From an uncultured Alphaproteobacteria bacterium (GTDB lineage: Bacteria > Pseudomonadota > Alphaproteobacteria > Micavibrionales > Micavibrionaceae): a DNA stretch of 64,000 bases. The stretch's first letter is position 1, and each line of letters opens with the position of its first letter. Of the stretch, positions 27,006-35,495 are shown piece by piece. The stretch covers positions 1-64,000 of the forward strand of contig CAMLJM010000005.1 of NCBI GenBank assembly GCA_946480475.1. The letters are read 5' to 3'. The notes under the pieces are model-generated. The model did not search any database and was not told the origin of the DNA. It saw only the letters and a program-made list of their open reading frames with translations. A program made the translations under genes and the position numbers.

Positions 27006-27026
27006 ATTACCTAAAATTTAGGTAAT
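27006..27026. promoter_or_regulatory. 10-bp-arm palindrome upstream of the small-protein array
   Basis: ATTACCTAAA and TTTAGGTAAT flank a single central A: a perfect palindrome in a gene-free AT-rich stretch about 40 bases before the first leader repeat. The symmetry and size suit an operator for a dimeric repressor. No T tract follows it. Confidence 0.4.
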
Positions 27027-27187
27027 TCTGTAATCTTAAGTGGCTGCCGTTTAATTATGGGTTGCCGTTTCTGGAATATAGATTCCGCTCTAAAGCCTTC
27101 ATTGCTGTAACAAAAGTTAGAGGGGTGTGCTTGTCAGGATGAAAAGTCTTGGAGTTTCAATCCCTCGGAACGCAGTGGAGAGGGAAA

Positions 27188-27264
27188 TGGTGCCCAAGGC
27201 CGGAATCGAACCAGCGACACGACGATTTTCAATCGTCTGCTCTACCGACTGAGCTACTTGGGCA
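27188..27264 (-). tRNA. tRNA-Phe (GAA)
   Basis: Full cloverleaf on the minus strand. Acceptor TGCCCAA (27258-27264) pairs with TTGGGCA, and CCA is encoded at 27188-27190. Anticodon stem GACGA/TCGTC holds the loop TTGAAAA with anticodon GAA. The T arm GGTTCGATTCC is standard. Confidence 0.97.
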
Positions 27265-27373
27265 CGCTTGGAAAATTTTCGGTAAAAGGGTTATAAGCAA
27301 AGCTCCTGCCCTTGTAAAGTCCCTTCCACCCTCTTATGAGAGGATGGAAATGACCTCGAAATGCGAAAAACCC

Positions 27374-27874
27374 TTAAATGTCAGGTCCCTGACAGCGCCC
27401 GCCGGGGATGACCCGCAAAACCGGACGGCGCCCCGCTTTCTGATCTTCCCGTATACCCTCTAAAGCCCAGTCTTGCAGGTCCTGGCGCACTTCCGGCCTG
27501 TCGGCGCGCAACTCAAAATAAAGAGGCATTGGCCCGCTCGGGCTCGATGTCATGGTTTTGCTACGGCCGAAAAGAAACCGGTATGTATCGCCAAAGGGCA
27601 GCATGCCTGCAACATTGATATTGTTATAGTGTCTGAATCGCAAGGTTTCCCAGTACGGCTCTTGCTGACCCGCTATGGCATGCGCACGGCTTAACTTAAT
27701 TTCCATCGACACATCCAGTGTCTTCTCTCCCACGTCGAGAAAGGCCTCCAAGCGGTAAGGAGGCACAATTACGCCATCAGCCCCATTATTGAGATACTCA
27801 AGCAAAGGACCCCAAACCTTAAGGAAATCTTCGCAGGTATGCCCCGCACTTTCAGAAAAAAGATCTGTTAGCAT
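27374..27874 (-). CDS. Cytosolic protein of unknown function
   Basis: 166 aa. There is no signal or membrane segment. It reads as an alpha/beta domain: FLKVWGPLLEYLNNGADGVIVPPYRLEAFLDVGEKTLDVSMEIKLSRAHAIAGQQ, then WETLRFRHYNNINVAG and a polar C-terminus. No ribosome binding site is evident and no family is recognised. The gene is 74 bases downstream of the RNase E/G gene on the same strand, where yacG often stands in relatives, but it has none of the Cys of YacG. Confidence 0.65.
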   Translation of the reverse strand: MLTDLFSESAGHTCEDFLKVWGPLLEYLNNGADGVIVPPYRLEAFLDVGEKTLDVSMEIKLSRAHAIAGQQEPYWETLRFRHYNNINVAGMLPFGDTYRFLFGRSKTMTSSPSGPMPLYFELRADRPEVRQDLQDWALEGIREDQKAGRRPVLRVIPGGRCQGPDI

Positions 27875-27948
27875 TCATATATTTTCCATATTTTTAGACG
27901 CTCTTTTATACGCCTCTAAAAAGGAAAAAGCAAATTTGGCTAAAAAGG

Positions 27949-29175
27949 TTAAGAAATCGCGTTCTGGAAGCGCTCGATAAGGGCCGGAGTCCGCTGGTTA
28001 CGCGTAATCTCCAGGAATCCGAGGTTCGTGAACCCATGGATCTGCACTGTGCAGGGATCTTCGTTGAAATAATCAGCAAGCGCATCCAGCAAAGCCTGCC
28101 GCTCATCCTTATCCTTCATCTTCAGAAAGTCGGTAACAATGGCGCCGCCCATATTGCGCAACCGTATCTGGCGGGCAATCTCTTTACCGGCATCCATATT
28201 GATGGCCAGCTTGCCACGCTTGTCAGCGCCGCTATTCACATCAATCGCTGTAAACGCTGCCGCTTCCTGCATAATGATGACACCGCCCTCGGGCAATACG
28301 GCATAGGGCTGGAATAACTCTTCCACCTGCCCGATCAGGTCGTGAAACTCAAACAAGCCCAACTCATCGCCTTCAATCTCAACCGGCTTGATCTTGGTGA
28401 CAAGATCAGGGGCATAGACTTCGCACCACTCTTCCACCAGTTGGAAATGATCCATGGTCGTGACTTCAATCGCGCTGATGGCACGCGCGGCATGGTCACC
28501 CAACATACGCTGGATCGCATCAGGCCCCAGCATGATCAGTGATGGGTCTTCGCCTTCGAAATAAGTCTGTACCTGTTTCCAGGTCTCCGCCAGAATTTTG
28601 GATTCACGGATCAGGATGTCGGTTTGTGTATCTGCCGCTGCCGCACGCAAAATGCAGCCATTTACGCCCTTCATATCATCGACCATCGCCTGTAATTGCT
28701 TGCGCAATTTCTTGTCGCGGATACGGCGTGAAATCTGGTTTTCCTTTTCCATCGGCGTGAAAATCGTATAACGGCCCGGAAGGTTGATGTTCATGCTGAT
28801 GCGCGGGTTTTTATCTTCCTTGACGCGCTCGCCGCTTTCTTCATCGACGCGCGGCAGATAACCTTCCTTGGCTTGCACGGCAATCATCTGGCCCGGCTGG
28901 ATCAGTTTGCCAATCGCAACATCGCCACCCTTCTTATAGGTACCATCCTTTTGCAGGATACGCACATCGGCGCAATGCAGCAGACCTATATTGTCGCCAT
29001 CCAGATTGACGAAGGCGGCATCCAGCGATGCATCGATACGCGCGACTTTCGCCCAATAGATCGAACCCCAGCGCACTTCTTCGTTGACCGGGTCAACCTC
29101 AAGCCCATCCAGGCGGCCTTTTTCAGTTGCCGCCGCCCAAAGGCTGCCATCCATTTCTTCAATGAGAACGTGCAA
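27949..29175 (-). CDS. rng: Ribonuclease E/G family protein
   Basis: 408 aa from a TTG start preceded by AGGAG. It is an endoribonuclease of RNA processing and decay. It has an S1-like part (residues about 35-125: GSIYWAKVARIDASLDAAFVNL, GLLHCADV), then NPRISMNINLPGRYTIFTP and the catalytic Mg-binding Asp residues in AIDVNSG (about 312) and IVTDFLKM (about 347). It ends soon after LGFLEITRNQRTPALIERFQ and lacks the CPxCxG zinc link that tetramerises RNase E and G, as in the short alphaproteobacterial forms encoded after maf. It lies 9 bases after maf. Confidence 0.92.
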   Translation of the reverse strand: MHVLIEEMDGSLWAAATEKGRLDGLEVDPVNEEVRWGSIYWAKVARIDASLDAAFVNLDGDNIGLLHCADVRILQKDGTYKKGGDVAIGKLIQPGQMIAVQAKEGYLPRVDEESGERVKEDKNPRISMNINLPGRYTIFTPMEKENQISRRIRDKKLRKQLQAMVDDMKGVNGCILRAAAADTQTDILIRESKILAETWKQVQTYFEGEDPSLIMLGPDAIQRMLGDHAARAISAIEVTTMDHFQLVEEWCEVYAPDLVTKIKPVEIEGDELGLFEFHDLIGQVEELFQPYAVLPEGGVIIMQEAAAFTAIDVNSGADKRGKLAINMDAGKEIARQIRLRNMGGAIVTDFLKMKDKDERQALLDALADYFNEDPCTVQIHGFTNLGFLEITRNQRTPALIERFQNAIS

Positions 29176-29184
29176 GAATAACTC

Positions 29185-29796
29185 CTAATACAGATACCCG
29201 GAACTCTTAAGCATCTGCATAGTATCATAAAGAGATAACCCGACCACTGTCGAGTACGAACCCCGGATAAACTTGACGAAGACAGCCGCATGGCCCTGAA
29301 TTGCATAACCCCCGGCTTTGCCCTGCCATTCTTTACTGGCGATATACCCGTCCATCTCCGCCGCAGACAAGCCCTTGAACTGGACAACCGTTTCCGTGAC
29401 GCGGGTCTTTATCTGCCCATCTGGTAAAACCAGCGCGATACCATTGATCACACGGTGACGGCGGCCACTCAGCAACGCCAGACAATCACGCGCTTCCGCC
29501 TCGTTTTCGGTTTTGGGCAATATCCGGCGGCCACATGCCACCACGGTGTCGGCAGATAAAATGAAGGAACCCAGCCCCTTTGCCGCAATCGCTTGTGCCT
29601 TGGCTGTCGCGACACGCAGGGCATAATCACGCGGCAATTCGCCTTTCAGCGCTGTTTCATCGATATCGGCGGGAATAACTTGATCAGGCGTGATGCCGAT
29701 CTGTTTCAGAAGATCCAGGCGGCGCGGTGAGGCCGACGCCAAGACCAGATTATTGGAATGTTGGATGATTGGATGATTAGAATAACCCATAGCCAT
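29185..29796 (-). CDS. maf: Maf-like nucleotide pyrophosphatase
   Basis: 203 aa from ATG 29796. TTG 29805 and ATG 29790 are alternatives; GGA at 29801-29803 supports 29796. It is a house-cleaning nucleoside triphosphate pyrophosphatase. Family motifs are NLVLASASPRRLDLLKQIG, the ADIDETAL segment, SADTVVACGRRILPKTENEAEA and GGYAIQGHAAVFV. The order infA-maf-rng is typical of alphaproteobacteria. The start region lies in the loop of a long inverted repeat that covers the ribosome binding site (see the repeat entry). Confidence 0.93.
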   Translation of the reverse strand: MAMGYSNHPIIQHSNNLVLASASPRRLDLLKQIGITPDQVIPADIDETALKGELPRDYALRVATAKAQAIAAKGLGSFILSADTVVACGRRILPKTENEAEARDCLALLSGRRHRVINGIALVLPDGQIKTRVTETVVQFKGLSAAEMDGYIASKEWQGKAGGYAIQGHAAVFVKFIRGSYSTVVGLSLYDTMQMLKSSGYLY

Positions 29797-29827
29797 AAGT
29801 TCCAATCATCTAATCATCTAATCATCC
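29761..29827. repeat. Long inverted repeat built of 8-bp units around the maf start
   Basis: The left arm at 29761-29782 (TTGGATGATTGGATGATTAG...) pairs with the right arm at about 29805-29827, over about 21 bp with one G-T pair. Each arm is itself a tandem array of an 8-base unit of the type GATGATTA. The loop contains the candidate maf start codons. In the mRNA it would form a hairpin enclosing the translation start. Confidence 0.65.
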
Positions 29828-29832
29828 AAACT

Positions 29833-30051
29833 CTATTTCTCACGGAAAATGATACGGCCTTTGGTTAGATCATACGGCGTCATCTCAACGATAACCGTAT
29901 CACCTGCCAGTACGCGAATGCGGTTCTTACGCATCTTACCCGCTGTGTGCGCCAGGATTTCATGATCATTCTCAAGCTTCACGCGGAACATGGCGTTTGG
30001 CAGCACTTCGCTGATAACGCCTTTAAACTCAATCAGGTCTTCTTTAGACAT
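29833..30051 (-). CDS. infA: Translation initiation factor IF-1
   Basis: 72 aa, exact family length. It is an S1/OB-fold protein that binds the ribosomal A site during initiation: [41 protein letters not shown], with [23 protein letters not shown] closing the barrel. It is the first gene of the infA-maf-rng group. Confidence 0.98.
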   Translation of the reverse strand: MSKEDLIEFKGVISEVLPNAMFRVKLENDHEILAHTAGKMRKNRIRVLAGDTVIVEMTPYDLTKGRIIFREK

Positions 30052-30255
30052 ATAGGCAAAATCTCTTTTTTGTCAGTGGATTATGGGATTTTATTATAGG
30101 AATCCGCCCTGAAAAGCAAAGAGCTTTTAAAAAAACGGGGTTTTCCACCATGATAAAGGGGATAAACGCCCGAAAACCCTGTCCGTTCCTTGAGATTCCG
30201 CCAATCCCGGCCTTAAAATTGCAGCACAAAGGGAATCACACGGAAAGATGCCATC

Positions 30256-30603
30256 ATGAACATTATAGCCAGCGGACTGATCATTCTGGTCGCGATTCTT
30301 CATACATGGTTCATGATCCTTGAGATGCTGCTGTGGCAAAAACCACTAGGCCTGAAAACATTTCGCATGTCCCCGGAAAAAGCCGCAGAGACAGCGGTAC
30401 TCGCCGCCAATCAGGGCCTTTATAACGGCTTCCTCGCTGCCGGATTATTATTCAGCGTCATTATCCATGACCAAACCTTCCAGACATTCTTTCTGACCTG
30501 CGTCATCATCGCGGGCCTGTATGGCGCGCGCACTGTCAGCCGAAAAATTTTCTTCGTTCAATCCTGTCCCGCTATCCTCGCTCTGATATTCACACTGATC
30601 TGA
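30256..30603 (+). CDS. DUF1304 family membrane protein
   Basis: 115 aa with four hydrophobic segments (about 3-23, 48-72, 75-92, 98-115). It begins IASGLIILVAILHTWFMILEMLLW, with NQGLYNGFLAAGL and GLYGARTVSRKIFFVQSCPAILAL, the DUF1304 pattern of small inner-membrane proteins of unknown function. It ends one base before the start of the YjbH-like gene; this close spacing suggests one transcript, though a functional tie is not evident. Confidence 0.85.
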   Translation: MNIIASGLIILVAILHTWFMILEMLLWQKPLGLKTFRMSPEKAAETAVLAANQGLYNGFLAAGLLFSVIIHDQTFQTFFLTCVIIAGLYGARTVSRKIFFVQSCPAILALIFTLI

Positions 30604-30604
30604 T

Positions 30605-32689
30605 TTGTATAAAACATTACTGCTTTCACTCCTGCTAACGGCATCATTGACCCCAGCCGCATGGGCTGAACCTGCACGCCATACAAATGTGATGGGGCCT
30701 TTGGGCCTGAGCATCACGCCAAACGCGCGTATGGATGAACCCGGCACTATTCGTGCGGGTATCAGTACGCTTGCCCCCTACCTGAATGCCCATATCGGTT
30801 TGCAGATCGCGGAACCGCTTTACATCAACCTGCGCCAAAGTGCAGAAATTTCGAATATCAACGATGACGCCCGCCGCCTATATCCGGGCGTTGATATGAA
30901 ACTGCGCCTTGTAGAAGAAGGCCCCTACCATCCCGAACTTTCCGTCGGCTGGCTGGGCGCCGTGGGACACAAACGCATGGCGGGTGAATATCTGGTGGCC
31001 TCCAAACGTTTTGAGAATTGGGATGTCAGTGGCGGTCTGGGCTGGGGCCGCTACGGCAGCGCCCATCATATCGGCAATCCCCTGGGCATTTTTGGATCTC
31101 ATTTTAAAAAGAACCGCAGCCTTGATGGTGAAATACCCAATGGTCCCGAAGACTGGTTCACGGATGACGATATCGGTATCTTTGCCGGTATCGAATATAC
31201 AACACCCTGGATTGATGGATTATCATTCTCTGCTGAATATGGTGCCGATCGCTACCTCGCTGAAAAAGCAGCCTTCAATTTCGATGCCCCCGCCCCTTGG
31301 GCACTGGGCGTTCATTACAGTCCTAAGCCGTGGGTCAATCTTTCAACAGCTCTTGTGGGGGGTGAGAAAGTCATGGCCTCCATCACCTTCCAGAATGCGC
31401 TTTCTAAATGGCCGGGCAAGCTGTTCAAGAAAGACCGTCAGATACGGGAACCTTTGCGCCCCTATCGCACAGGCATCACCGAAATATCAGCGATGGAACA
31501 AGGGGCAGAACGTAGTGGCCTTTTCCTGCATGATACCGCCGCCAATCCCACGCGCGCGCAAACCACACTGGAAATTCCCGATCACTTAAGCACACCGCAA
31601 GCTATGGGTCTGGCGCTTCCCTATATCAGCAACCATGCCGGGGACACTGTCGAAGGGATCGAAGTACGACCTGTCTATATGGGCCTCTCCGGACCGCTTA
31701 TCCGTCTCAATCGCCGTGACATTACTCAAGCTCTGGGGCATCAGGCGGGAAGCCCGCAGGAAATCTGGCGTAACACAGAGTGGAATCCTGAAAACACGGA
31801 TGAGCTGACACTGACAGGACGTGACAAACGAACCTACGATCACAGCCTGCGCTTGATGCTGGATGAACAGATCAGTTTGTCCGAAGAGGATCATGGCATA
31901 CTTCACCGTACATCCCTACTGCTGGAGGGGAAATCATCCTCCAGCTTTGGGTTGCTGGGCGGCATGGGCTTGCGCCTGAATCTCGCACACAATCTCGGCC
32001 ATCTGGACAACTACCGACTGTCCGCCGCCTTGCCTGTGCGCAGCAACGTCGCCGACTTTGCCGATACGCGTTTCTCACTAGACCGTGCATGGATAGGCTA
32101 TACGCACAGCTTTAGTCCTGACCTGCATGTCGCCACGGCAATCGGCTATCTCGAAGAAATGTACAGCGGCCTTGGCGGCGATATTCTCTACCGCCCCTTT
32201 GGTAAAACATGGGCCATAGGGGCTGAGGGCTGGCTTGCCTTTAAGCGCGATCCGCATACAAACCTCAATATGGGCTTCAGTGGTGATCGGGTATTTACCG
32301 GCCACATAAAAGCCTATTATGAGTTTCCTGAGACCGATATGACCGCAGAAGCACGCTTCGGACGTTATCTGAATGAAGATATCGGCGGCACCTTGGCCCT
32401 TAATCAGCGCTTTGATTACGGTATAAATGTACGCGGGTTTGTCACCGCCACAGATCAAAGCGATTTCGATGTCTTTGGCGGCACCACCAATCTGCATGCA
32501 GGCCTCGAATTTTCCATGCCGATCGGTAACGTACCCGTCATACCGCAAAACAGCGCAGCCCGGATAAAGGCGGCCCCTTTTGGACGTGACACGGGGCAGG
32601 CGCTCGAAAGTCCGCTTGATTTATATACACTGACGGAACCTTTATCCTATCGTCACATCGCGCAAAACTGGGGCGATATAACGGATTAA
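30605..32689 (+). CDS. YjbH-domain outer-membrane lipoprotein-type porin
   Basis: 694 aa from a TTG start. It has a signal peptide (about 1-21, ending AWA), then a YjbH (DUF940) domain: TNVMGPLGLSITPNARM, IAEPLYINLRQSAEISNINDDARRLYPGVDMKLRLVEE, FKKNRSLDGEIPNGPEDWFTDDDIGIFAGIEY. Amphipathic beta strands run through the C-terminal half, which suggests a beta-barrel. YjbH proteins are outer-membrane components of exopolysaccharide (yjbEFGH-like) export. Here it is not accompanied by yjbE, F or G. No ribosome binding site is visible; it is probably coupled to the DUF1304 gene one base upstream. Confidence 0.85.
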   Translation: MYKTLLLSLLLTASLTPAAWAEPARHTNVMGPLGLSITPNARMDEPGTIRAGISTLAPYLNAHIGLQIAEPLYINLRQSAEISNINDDARRLYPGVDMKLRLVEEGPYHPELSVGWLGAVGHKRMAGEYLVASKRFENWDVSGGLGWGRYGSAHHIGNPLGIFGSHFKKNRSLDGEIPNGPEDWFTDDDIGIFAGIEYTTPWIDGLSFSAEYGADRYLAEKAAFNFDAPAPWALGVHYSPKPWVNLSTALVGGEKVMASITFQNALSKWPGKLFKKDRQIREPLRPYRTGITEISAMEQGAERSGLFLHDTAANPTRAQTTLEIPDHLSTPQAMGLALPYISNHAGDTVEGIEVRPVYMGLSGPLIRLNRRDITQALGHQAGSPQEIWRNTEWNPENTDELTLTGRDKRTYDHSLRLMLDEQISLSEEDHGILHRTSLLLEGKSSSSFGLLGGMGLRLNLAHNLGHLDNYRLSAALPVRSNVADFADTRFSLDRAWIGYTHSFSPDLHVATAIGYLEEMYSGLGGDILYRPFGKTWAIGAEGWLAFKRDPHTNLNMGFSGDRVFTGHIKAYYEFPETDMTAEARFGRYLNEDIGGTLALNQRFDYGINVRGFVTATDQSDFDVFGGTTNLHAGLEFSMPIGNVPVIPQNSAARIKAAPFGRDTGQALESPLDLYTLTEPLSYRHIAQNWGDITD

Positions 32690-32727
32690 ACGCCAGAACT
32701 TTTTGGTGTTTCAATCGTTTGCAGTAA

Positions 32728-33801
32728 ATGCGGCATAAGAGAGTTAAGATTTTCCTGAGTGTAGTTATCGTACTCGCCCTCAGTTTATTGGGAGCGCGGT
32801 TATATTTACCCTATTGGCTGAAAGACTATGTTAACGCTGAAATTACAAAGCTTGATGGTTACAGCGGTTCTGTTTCCGATATTGATGTTCATCTTATTCG
32901 TGGTGCCTATCAAATTCACAATCTTGATATTCGGAAAGCCGGAAGCGGTATTCCCATTCCTTTTGTGGCTGTAGAAACAATTGATCTTTCAGTGCAATGG
33001 CGCGCTCTGTTCGAAGGTGCCATTGTTGCTGAAATCGATCTTTATAACGCTGATCTGAATTTTGCGATTGGCAGTAATGGACAGACCCAGGGTACGGAAG
33101 ATGCCGGTTGGGCACGGCTGGTAGACGCACTTTCCCCGCTTGAGATCAACCGTTTCACGGTAAATGGCGGCAAACTGGCCTTCAGGGACTTCTCGACAAC
33201 ATCTAAAGTGGATCTATTCATTCAGGACATTGCCCTGCGGGTTGATAACCTGAAAGCTGTCCATGATAAGAATATTGCCCTTCCTTCTCCTGTGAAATTG
33301 ACGGGTACTTCGATTGGGGGGGGCCGTGTTGAGGCTGACGGCCGGATGAGTATTCTGAAAGACATCCCTGACTTTGATTATGATATCAAGCTGGAAGGTG
33401 CCAAGCTCACATCTATGAACGGTTTTGCCCGTTCACGAGCAGGTGTGGATTTTGAAGGCGGTAACCTTAGTATATACATAGAAGCCGCCGCCAAGGATGG
33501 TAAAATCACCGGCTATGTGAAGCCTGTGGCCCGCGACGTCGAAATGGTGAGCATCGAGAATGACGGCGATCCTATCAGCATCGTCTGGCAATCCATCGTA
33601 TCTGTCTTTGCAGAAATTTTTGAGAACCAGAGCGAAGACCAGCTGGCAACACGCATTGAAATCGTGGGTGATCTGAATAATCCCGACACAGATACATGGT
33701 CAGCCATTATCGGCATCTTCAAGAATACCTTCAACGCTTATATCCGTGACACGGATAATTACATCGACTTCTCGAATACGAATCCGGCGGCTGGTGACTG
33801 A
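32728..33801 (+). CDS. DUF748/AsmA-like membrane-anchored protein
   Basis: 357 aa. It has an N-terminal membrane helix (about 7-28) followed by a periplasmic repeat-type beta domain: IDVHLIRGAYQIHNLDIRKAGSGIPIPFVAVETIDLSVQWRALFEGAIVAEIDLYNADLNF resembles the DUF748 and AsmA pattern of proteins involved in envelope lipid or outer-membrane homeostasis. The C-terminal part (about 290-340) is more polar. It overlaps no neighbour; its stop abuts the convergent leucine dehydrogenase gene (33801/33802), leaving no room for a terminator. Confidence 0.8.
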   Translation: MRHKRVKIFLSVVIVLALSLLGARLYLPYWLKDYVNAEITKLDGYSGSVSDIDVHLIRGAYQIHNLDIRKAGSGIPIPFVAVETIDLSVQWRALFEGAIVAEIDLYNADLNFAIGSNGQTQGTEDAGWARLVDALSPLEINRFTVNGGKLAFRDFSTTSKVDLFIQDIALRVDNLKAVHDKNIALPSPVKLTGTSIGGGRVEADGRMSILKDIPDFDYDIKLEGAKLTSMNGFARSRAGVDFEGGNLSIYIEAAAKDGKITGYVKPVARDVEMVSIENDGDPISIVWQSIVSVFAEIFENQSEDQLATRIEIVGDLNNPDTDTWSAIIGIFKNTFNAYIRDTDNYIDFSNTNPAAGD

Positions 33802-34920
33802 TTAAGCCAGCGCCGCCTTCTTATGGTCGCGGAAAATTGCTTCGGCCAGTTCATCAGCGGCCTTAGCTGTCGTGATGCCACGGGCTTCCGCAATATTGAA
33901 GATCTTCTCGAGCGTACTGCCGATTTTCTCAACATGCGACATCATATGGGCGCGGGTGATATCGTGATTGAACGGGTTTTTGCCAATCCGCTGGCAATAT
34001 TCATACGCCACGCAAATCACGCCACCGGCATTGATCACGTAATCAGGCGCATAAAGAATGCCTTTATCCGCCAGCATCTGGCCATGCGCCGGTGTAGCCA
34101 GCTGATTATTCGCGGCACCGGCAATAATATCGACTTTCAGGCGCGGTAATGTCGCATCGTTGATCTGCGCACCCAAAGCACACGGCGCGAATATATGCGC
34201 TTCAACATCAAAAATATCTTCTGGTGCCACAACGCTTACACCGGTCATTTCCTGCTGCGCACGTTCCAGTGATTCCTGACGTACATCCGTTACAGTCAGA
34301 ACAGCCCCTTCAGCATGCAGATACTGGCAAAGCGCATAACCAACAGCACCCAAGCCTTGAACAGAAACCTTCAGGCCCTTAACACTATCGTTGCCATAGC
34401 GACGCTGTGCACAGGCTTTAACACCTTTATAAACGCCATATGCCGTAACCGGCGAAGGATCGCCACCGACAGAGTCAGCAGCTGACGGCAGACCTACAAC
34501 ATAACTCGTTTCTTTCGAGATGGTGATCATATCGTGTTCGTTGGTGCCGCTATCTTCGGCGGTGATGTAACGACCGCCGAGGCTTTCAACACCACGACCC
34601 AGCGCCCTTATCAACGCATCGGTTTTCAGCTTGCGGGGATCACCGACAATAACACTCTTGCCGCCGCCCAGCGGCAGGCCCGCGAGCGCGTTTTTGTATG
34701 TCATGCCGCGTGAAAGACGCAGCACATCCTTGATCGCATCTTCTTCGCTGATATACGCGAACATGCGGCAACCGCCCAGCGCCGGACCCAGATTGCCGTT
34801 GTGAACACCGATGAAAGCAAGGAGACCTGTCTCATCATCCTGAATACGACGAATGGTTTCATGACCGTCATAATCAACGAATTGAGAAAGGAACGATACG
34901 TCCAGATCCTTGATGTCCAT
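33802..34920 (-). CDS. ldh: Leucine dehydrogenase (Glu/Leu/Phe/Val dehydrogenase family)
   Basis: 372 aa. It is an NAD-dependent oxidative deaminase of branched-chain amino acids. It has the substrate-binding GPALGGCRM (about 45-53), the catalytic Lys motif KNALAGLPLGGGKSVI (about 76-91), the EDSGTNEHDM segment and the NAD-binding VSVQGLGAVGYAL (about 187-199). The GGCRM variant and size are those of leucine rather than glutamate dehydrogenases, but valine or phenylalanine are possible substrates. A TATAAT (34986-34991, minus strand) gives a likely -10 box about 65 bases upstream. Confidence 0.92.
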   Translation of the reverse strand: MDIKDLDVSFLSQFVDYDGHETIRRIQDDETGLLAFIGVHNGNLGPALGGCRMFAYISEEDAIKDVLRLSRGMTYKNALAGLPLGGGKSVIVGDPRKLKTDALIRALGRGVESLGGRYITAEDSGTNEHDMITISKETSYVVGLPSAADSVGGDPSPVTAYGVYKGVKACAQRRYGNDSVKGLKVSVQGLGAVGYALCQYLHAEGAVLTVTDVRQESLERAQQEMTGVSVVAPEDIFDVEAHIFAPCALGAQINDATLPRLKVDIIAGAANNQLATPAHGQMLADKGILYAPDYVINAGGVICVAYEYCQRIGKNPFNHDITRAHMMSHVEKIGSTLEKIFNIAEARGITTAKAADELAEAIFRDHKKAALA

Positions 34921-34985
34921 CAGTTTACTCCATTGCCCTGATAAGCTACTGCGCCGCAGCAGAAAAAAGCTCGTTTTCTTATTCC

Positions 34986-34991
34986 ATTATA
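34986..34991 (-). promoter_or_regulatory. Probable -10 box of the leucine dehydrogenase promoter
   Basis: A perfect TATAAT on the minus strand, in the context GTCGCTATAATGG. The -35 region is poor: the best match, TTGATC, is 15 bases away, so activator dependence is possible. Confidence 0.45.
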
Positions 34992-35147
34992 GCGACTTAA
35001 CCTGTGGATCAAAAACTTCTGCAGCCGGTTTTACTAAATTCGAAAGAACACTGCACGAATTGGCAGATTTTTAAAAGAAATATTCTTTCACAGGAGCATT
35101 TTGGAGACTCAGAGGATTATGGGCGTGGAAAATGGGAGGCACGAACA

Positions 35148-35189
35148 GCGCAAAACTTCATGTACGTATATGTACATGAAGTTTTGCGC
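35148..35189. repeat. Perfect 18-bp inverted repeat
   Basis: GCGCAAAACTTCATGTAC (35148-35165) is matched exactly by its reverse complement at 35172-35189, with a GTATAT loop. A second, outer pairing (TGGGAGG at 35133-35139 with CCTCCCA at 35210-35216) encloses it. No T tract follows, so it is not a typical terminator. It lies between the structured RNA candidate and the leucine dehydrogenase promoter. Confidence 0.7.
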
Positions 35190-35221
35190 AGCAGAACAAC
35201 ACACCAATTCCTCCCAGACCT

Positions 35222-35255
35222 CCGAAAAGAAAGAGACCGCCTTACGGCGGCCTTA
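35222..35255 (-). terminator. Intrinsic terminator of the RNA candidate
   Basis: On the minus strand GGCCGCC-GTAA-GGCGGTC (35252 to 35235) is followed by TCTTTCTTTT. The stem includes one G-U pair. There is no coding gene immediately upstream on this strand except rluD, 256 bases away. Confidence 0.6.
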
Positions 35256-35460
35256 GGGAACAGATACCAGATCGGTCAAAGGTAAACTTGCTAGAAACTC
35301 GAAACTTGTTAAACGCGCTTTCGCTGCTTGTTACTTCTATTTTGGCTCTGACGATGGTCGCCCGCCCCCGGGCGCCATGGCTTAAAGCCGTCGTCAGTTA
35401 GTCCCTCTTAGCCTATTATTCCTGCCTCACGCAGATCCTACTCAGTACGTCATCCTCTAT
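35222..35460 (-). ncRNA. Candidate structured non-coding RNA of unknown class
   Basis: This sits in a gene-free stretch of 590 bases (34921-35510). A sigma70-like promoter lies just upstream on the minus strand. A three-way-junction-like fold is visible: P1 35348-35354 with 35391-35397; P2 stem CGCCCG/CGGGCG at 35359-35374 flanked by TGG/CCA; P3 GGCT/AGCC at 35379-35389. At the 3' end a GC-rich hairpin (35235-35252) runs into a T-rich tract. In that hairpin one pair is G-U on the minus strand but A-C on the plus strand, which favours minus-strand transcription. I could not match tmRNA, 6S, SRP or RNase P RNA landmarks. Confidence 0.5.
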
Positions 35461-35466
35461 AATTCA

Positions 35467-35495
35467 AATATATCTAAAATTTTATGTAAATACAA
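35467..35495 (-). promoter_or_regulatory. Promoter of the RNA candidate
   Basis: TTGTAT (35490-35495) and TATATT (35467-35472) on the minus strand are 17 bases apart, starting 16 bases beyond the rluD stop codon. The start site would be near 35460. Confidence 0.45.

Noticed and set aside
35004..35285. A 93-codon open frame covering the perfect palindrome
   Set aside because: It runs through both arms of the 18-bp inverted repeat, giving no family-like sequence. It has no ribosome binding site and is probably an accident of the structured DNA.
35222..35460. tmRNA, 6S RNA, SRP RNA or RNase P RNA
   Set aside because: No T-arm or tag frame ending in a plausible stop, no SRP GNRA/GGAA core, no P4 element of RNase P and no closing-stem/bubble layout of 6S could be found in either strand.
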